Shown: piece by piece, positions 60,491 through 64,000 of the stretch
Layout: every line of letters starts with the position of its first letter
Numbering within the stretch: position 1 is the stretch's first letter
Assembly: GCA_013398295.1 (NCBI GenBank)
Contig: VZSF01017903.1
Span: forward strand, 938,062-1,002,061
Direction of reading: 5' to 3'
From: Chionis minor
Lineage: Eukaryota; Chordata; Aves; Charadriiformes; Chionididae
Length of the DNA: 64,000 nt
Made by a program: the position numbers and the translations under genes
Notes under the pieces: generated by a model
Told to the model about the DNA's origin: nothing
Seen by the model: the letters and a program-made list of their open reading frames with translations, nothing else
Databases searched by the model: none

Positions 60491-62859
60491 GCATGGTTGA
60501 GCTGATGTTGCCCACTCAGCTCCGCGCTGGCCTCTCCTCCCACCTCAGACCCCGCAGGGGCCTGACTGCAATATCCACAGCTCGTCACGAATGGCGCTGG
60601 CTCAGCTGGGCAGGAGCATGAGCATGGGAGCCCTAATCCTGCTACAGGCTTAGTGCGTGATGTTGGACACACCTCAGCCTTACTGCTGGGCTTGCTGTGC
60701 AGCCACCTGTAACTGGCTGCAAGGGACGCGCGGGGTTTGCCAGCATAAAGTCCTTCTGTTCAGGGTAGTTTCTCACAGGGCCTGTTGCCCTGACCTTCGC
60801 CTGCAGAACCACTTTGGTCCCAAGCAAGCGCGAAGCGCTCCTGGCTGTTTAAATCTATTGCAGTTCTGTTTGAATTGAAAGATTCCTCTGTTCCTCGGCG
60901 GAGTGTGTTGTAAAACAATCAGTGACATTTGTTAAATGGAGAACACGTAGGGCAAGGACTCCATCAGCTCTGAGGAGACAGTGAGTAATGATCTCTTAAT
61001 GTCTGAGAGCTTTAAAGCTGTTATAATATTCTTCAAAGTCAAGATAGCGCGGTGGAGCTCCGCGTTGCTGTCCCGTGTTCAGGGGCAGGCCATCGCTGAG
61101 CACGTAGCCAGCCACCATACTTCAGCAGCATCTATGCAGAGGGGAAGAAATCAGTTGCTGTGCATCATGCATCACAGACGAGACAGATTTATTATTTACT
61201 TGCGAGCATTCCTGTAACACCCATCACTCAGCTGGTTACCCGTGCCTGCCAGACGCTGCTTTGCTCTTCTAGAGGTGTCTGCTCTGCCCTCTTCCCGACA
61301 CAAATCAATACGCTAAGTCTCAGTGCATTTGCAAAGGAGGTAAAAGTTGCATGGCTGTCACCACAAAAGGGAGAGCGGAGGGGAAGTGCATGTCTGTGAT
61401 CGCATGGAAACTTGCGGTACAGCTGAATGCGGGTCTCCTTGTTTTGGATCCCTCTGACCTGTAGTGCCAGTGATCTCTGTCCAAGGGCTTTGTCTTACCC
61501 CTTGGGGAGGGTCCTGCCTCTGGAGGGCTCAGAAGAAACGGTAGGACAATAACTTAGAGTTCTGTACTGGGTTTGGTTTAAACTGAATGTCTCTTCCCTT
61601 CATGTGCAGATTTCTTGAGCTGAGGGGAGCAGCTTAGCAGAGGAGGTTGTCCTGAGCACATGCAGGACCTGTGAAGCCTCTCTACCAAACAGCAGTGCCA
61701 CTTCTGCCATGCGCAGCGCAGGGCTGAACTGATCAGCCTCGTCTGTTGCTGATACATGAGGATGCATATTAACACTGTTTGGAACTTGGCTAAGTAACAA
61801 CTATGTGGTGATGAACTGTGCATTTTTAGCTTCAGAGTCTCTGGGACTGATGGATGGGAGCAGAAGGGTGATTTATGTCTCCAAACCTGTTATTTAGGAG
61901 CAGTCATGTTCCTCATCTTCCTGTAGACAAATTGAAAGAGTTGTAAATTTGCCATATACAGTCTCTTGAGCTAATGCTCATGGGAGATATAACTTAAAAC
62001 ATTCATTTGGACTGCAGAACTGAGCCTGAACAGCATTGCCATGGAAATAGGTACAAAATCTGCAAATGGGTGGACACACTCCACACAGTCCTTCCTATAA
62101 AGAATTTACTGTCCATATAGACACAACAGAAGAAGCAGGAGGGAAATTAGGTCTCCTGAGTGGCAATTCACCTTATTGATCACTGCCACTAGTGACTAGT
62201 TAAGGACTAATTAAGGGCTAACTGTGGGTCGTGAGAAGTGAACCAGCTACCAAATAGGCATGACAGCATTGGGAATTTATTCCCTAACTGATCATATAGA
62301 TCTGTAAGTGCACCCCCTCCTTTTAGTAAGCATGGGTCTACTGACATTTTCGAATTGATCTGGAAAACAATTCTGCCTTGTTTCTAAGGAAAAGTCTTGT
62401 GTGTGTTTGTGGGAATACAGCTATTATGTAAGATAAGATACAAAGCGTGCGGGGAATCAGGCCTTAGAATATTTGCACATCTTCCTTTCTGGACACTTTT
62501 ATGAGGACAGTAGTTTTCAGTAGGACTCACGGCACACAGAAGCATTTGTAAGAGCAGGAGTGGTGAGGGACAGTTATTTTCCTTTTTAAACAGTCTGGCG
62601 TTTTAGTATTGTCATTCCCCAGTGCTCGAGGCTTACCACCCAGCATCCTGAGTTTAAGGAAGATGTGAAATATTGCTGTTTTCCATACTTTGTCTGTTTT
62701 CCCTGCAAATCTGCTTTCGGCCTGGAATATGGATTTTTGAGGGCTAATGTGGAAGTCAATATATCTAGTTAAATGGATCAGATTCCCTTTTAATTCTAGT
62801 AATTGCACTGGCTTGACTGGAGTTGGTACTGATTTAAAAGAAGGAATTGCCAGTTGTGC

Positions 62860-62935
62860 CATGGACTTCTTATGTGAAAGAAGAGGCCAAGCCTCTGTAA
62901 TACTTTGTGCCTCAGTTTCTCCTCTCCCACCTTCA
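62860..62935 (+). repeat. possible MIR-like remnant
   Basis: CTTTGTGCCTCAGTTTCTCCTCTCCCACC resembles the MIR text CTGTGCCTCAGTTTCCTCATCTG. Weak. Confidence 0.3.
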
Positions 62936-64000
62936 CAGTCTTGTTTCTTGCTGTGAGTGGAAAGCACCAAGTACAGTGGATCCCCAGCATCTGCTCTGGC
63001 TCATGGGCAGAGCTAATGGCAGATCCCCAGACTCCTGACCAGAGGCTATGGCCTGAACCTTCTTCTTGCTGTCCTGCTATGAGGCTGCCACGCATATCTA
63101 AAGCACGTCATTTTTTCCTACTTGGATATTATCATGAAATAGGCGGAGGAGATTTTACTGATTTGTCCAGGGCTACCTCAAGGTAATGTTACAAGCAGAT
63201 TGCCAAATTCCTCTGTGCTGTGGATCTGCCTTTCTTCCTGTATGGATCAACTGTACCTAGGAGCTCTGCAGTGCCTGATGAAATGAGGCTTCACAGGGTA
63301 ACTGCACCCGTCTCATGGTCCTGGGGCTGGCAGGACATCTGCTTGCCTGCCTGTTCTCCCAATCCTGCTTGGGTATGTCAGCACTGTGCTAATACAGTAT
63401 CAATCTTCCAATACTGATCAAAACACCTCTTCCATTGTGTTCCTTTGCTAGCACTGCCGGGTCTCTTAAAATAGCTTCCTTAGACCTGATGCTCTTGGCC
63501 TGTTATCTTCATTTCCCACACAGCTCCTAGGTTTGTTTTCTCTTTTAACTGGGTGTTTCGTGTATCTGGCAATGGTGAATGCCCTGTATTTTCCAGAACC
63601 ACTTTTGTTGCTATCTGCACATTATCTATTCCTCTCCCTTGCAGAGATATACTCCCTGTCACAGCACTGGGTCCTCCCTTCCCTGCAAAGAGGCAGGAGG
63701 AAAAAAAATCGCTTCATAAATTCCCCCATTTCATCACCTGCTGACTCCACTTCACCCCTATCATTTCTGCTGGAGTAATTGTCTTGTTTACTTTCTGTCT
63801 GGTATGGACATGTTCATAGCACGTTATGCTTCCTGGGAACCTTTCTGTAAGTCTGATACTCAATATCTCTTTCTGGTTCCTTAATAATCCTCCTAACTTG
63901 CTTCGCCTTGGTTTTATAGGTCTTCTAGTCCCCTTGCTAGGTAGTTCATATCTTTAATACAATTCTCTTTATTGCTTGTACTCCTGTTTGCCTTCTGGCC

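Larger units (their letters stand above)
58819..64000. other. intergenic region to the end of the window, no gene recognised
   Basis: Includes a 22 bp tandem duplication at 60447-60490 and two weak MIR-like matches. The A-rich runs near 59702 and 59862 are simple sequence. I did not see SLC15A2 or another neighbour gene. Confidence 0.5.

Overview
The window is vertebrate nuclear DNA, almost certainly from a bird. Genes are split into short exons with long introns. There are several CR1 non-LTR retrotransposon copies, with the avian-type tandem 3' ends (ATTCTATG-like), and an assembly gap sits in a very GC-rich promoter. There are no operons, RNA genes or CRISPR arrays that I can see.

Two complete protein-coding genes stand head to head. 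IQCB1 (nephrocystin-5, a centrosomal/ciliary calmodulin-binding protein) runs on the minus strand from a start codon at 21843 to a stop at 2161. I could place 13 coding exons whose phases join without a break, giving 602 codons plus stop, close to the roughly 598 residues of the human protein. EAF2 (ELL-associated factor 2, a partner of the ELL transcription elongation factor) runs on the plus strand from 22874 to 35295 in six coding exons (264 codons plus stop), with a polyadenylation signal at 36071. The start codons are about 1.03 kb apart, and the GC-rich interval between them, 483 bases of which are unsequenced (N), is the likely shared promoter. The same head-to-head IQCB1-EAF2 arrangement is known from human chromosome 3q13.33. 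The two proteins are not known to act in one pathway; what they share is the promoter interval.

Layout: 1-2160, 3' flank of IQCB1; 2161-21843, IQCB1 with CR1 copies in introns 12 and 8; 21844-22873, bidirectional promoter with a microsatellite and the gap; 22874-36095, EAF2 with an old CR1 in intron 4 and a short CR1 3' end in intron 5; 36096-64000, about 28 kb in which I recognise no gene. That last stretch holds an isolated CpG island near 47.4-48.3 kb, two minus-oriented CR1 copies (54.65-55.24 and 57.96-58.82 kb), a few possible ancient MIR-like SINE remnants and short tandem repeats. SLC15A2, the next gene in the human order, was looked for by its known N-terminal motifs and not seen.

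The most interesting points are a two-codon upstream ORF just before the EAF2 start, two phase-compatible candidate alternative 3' exons inside EAF2 intron 5, and the orphan CpG island with an unassigned 196-codon ORF near it. I found no evidence of a wholly new system.
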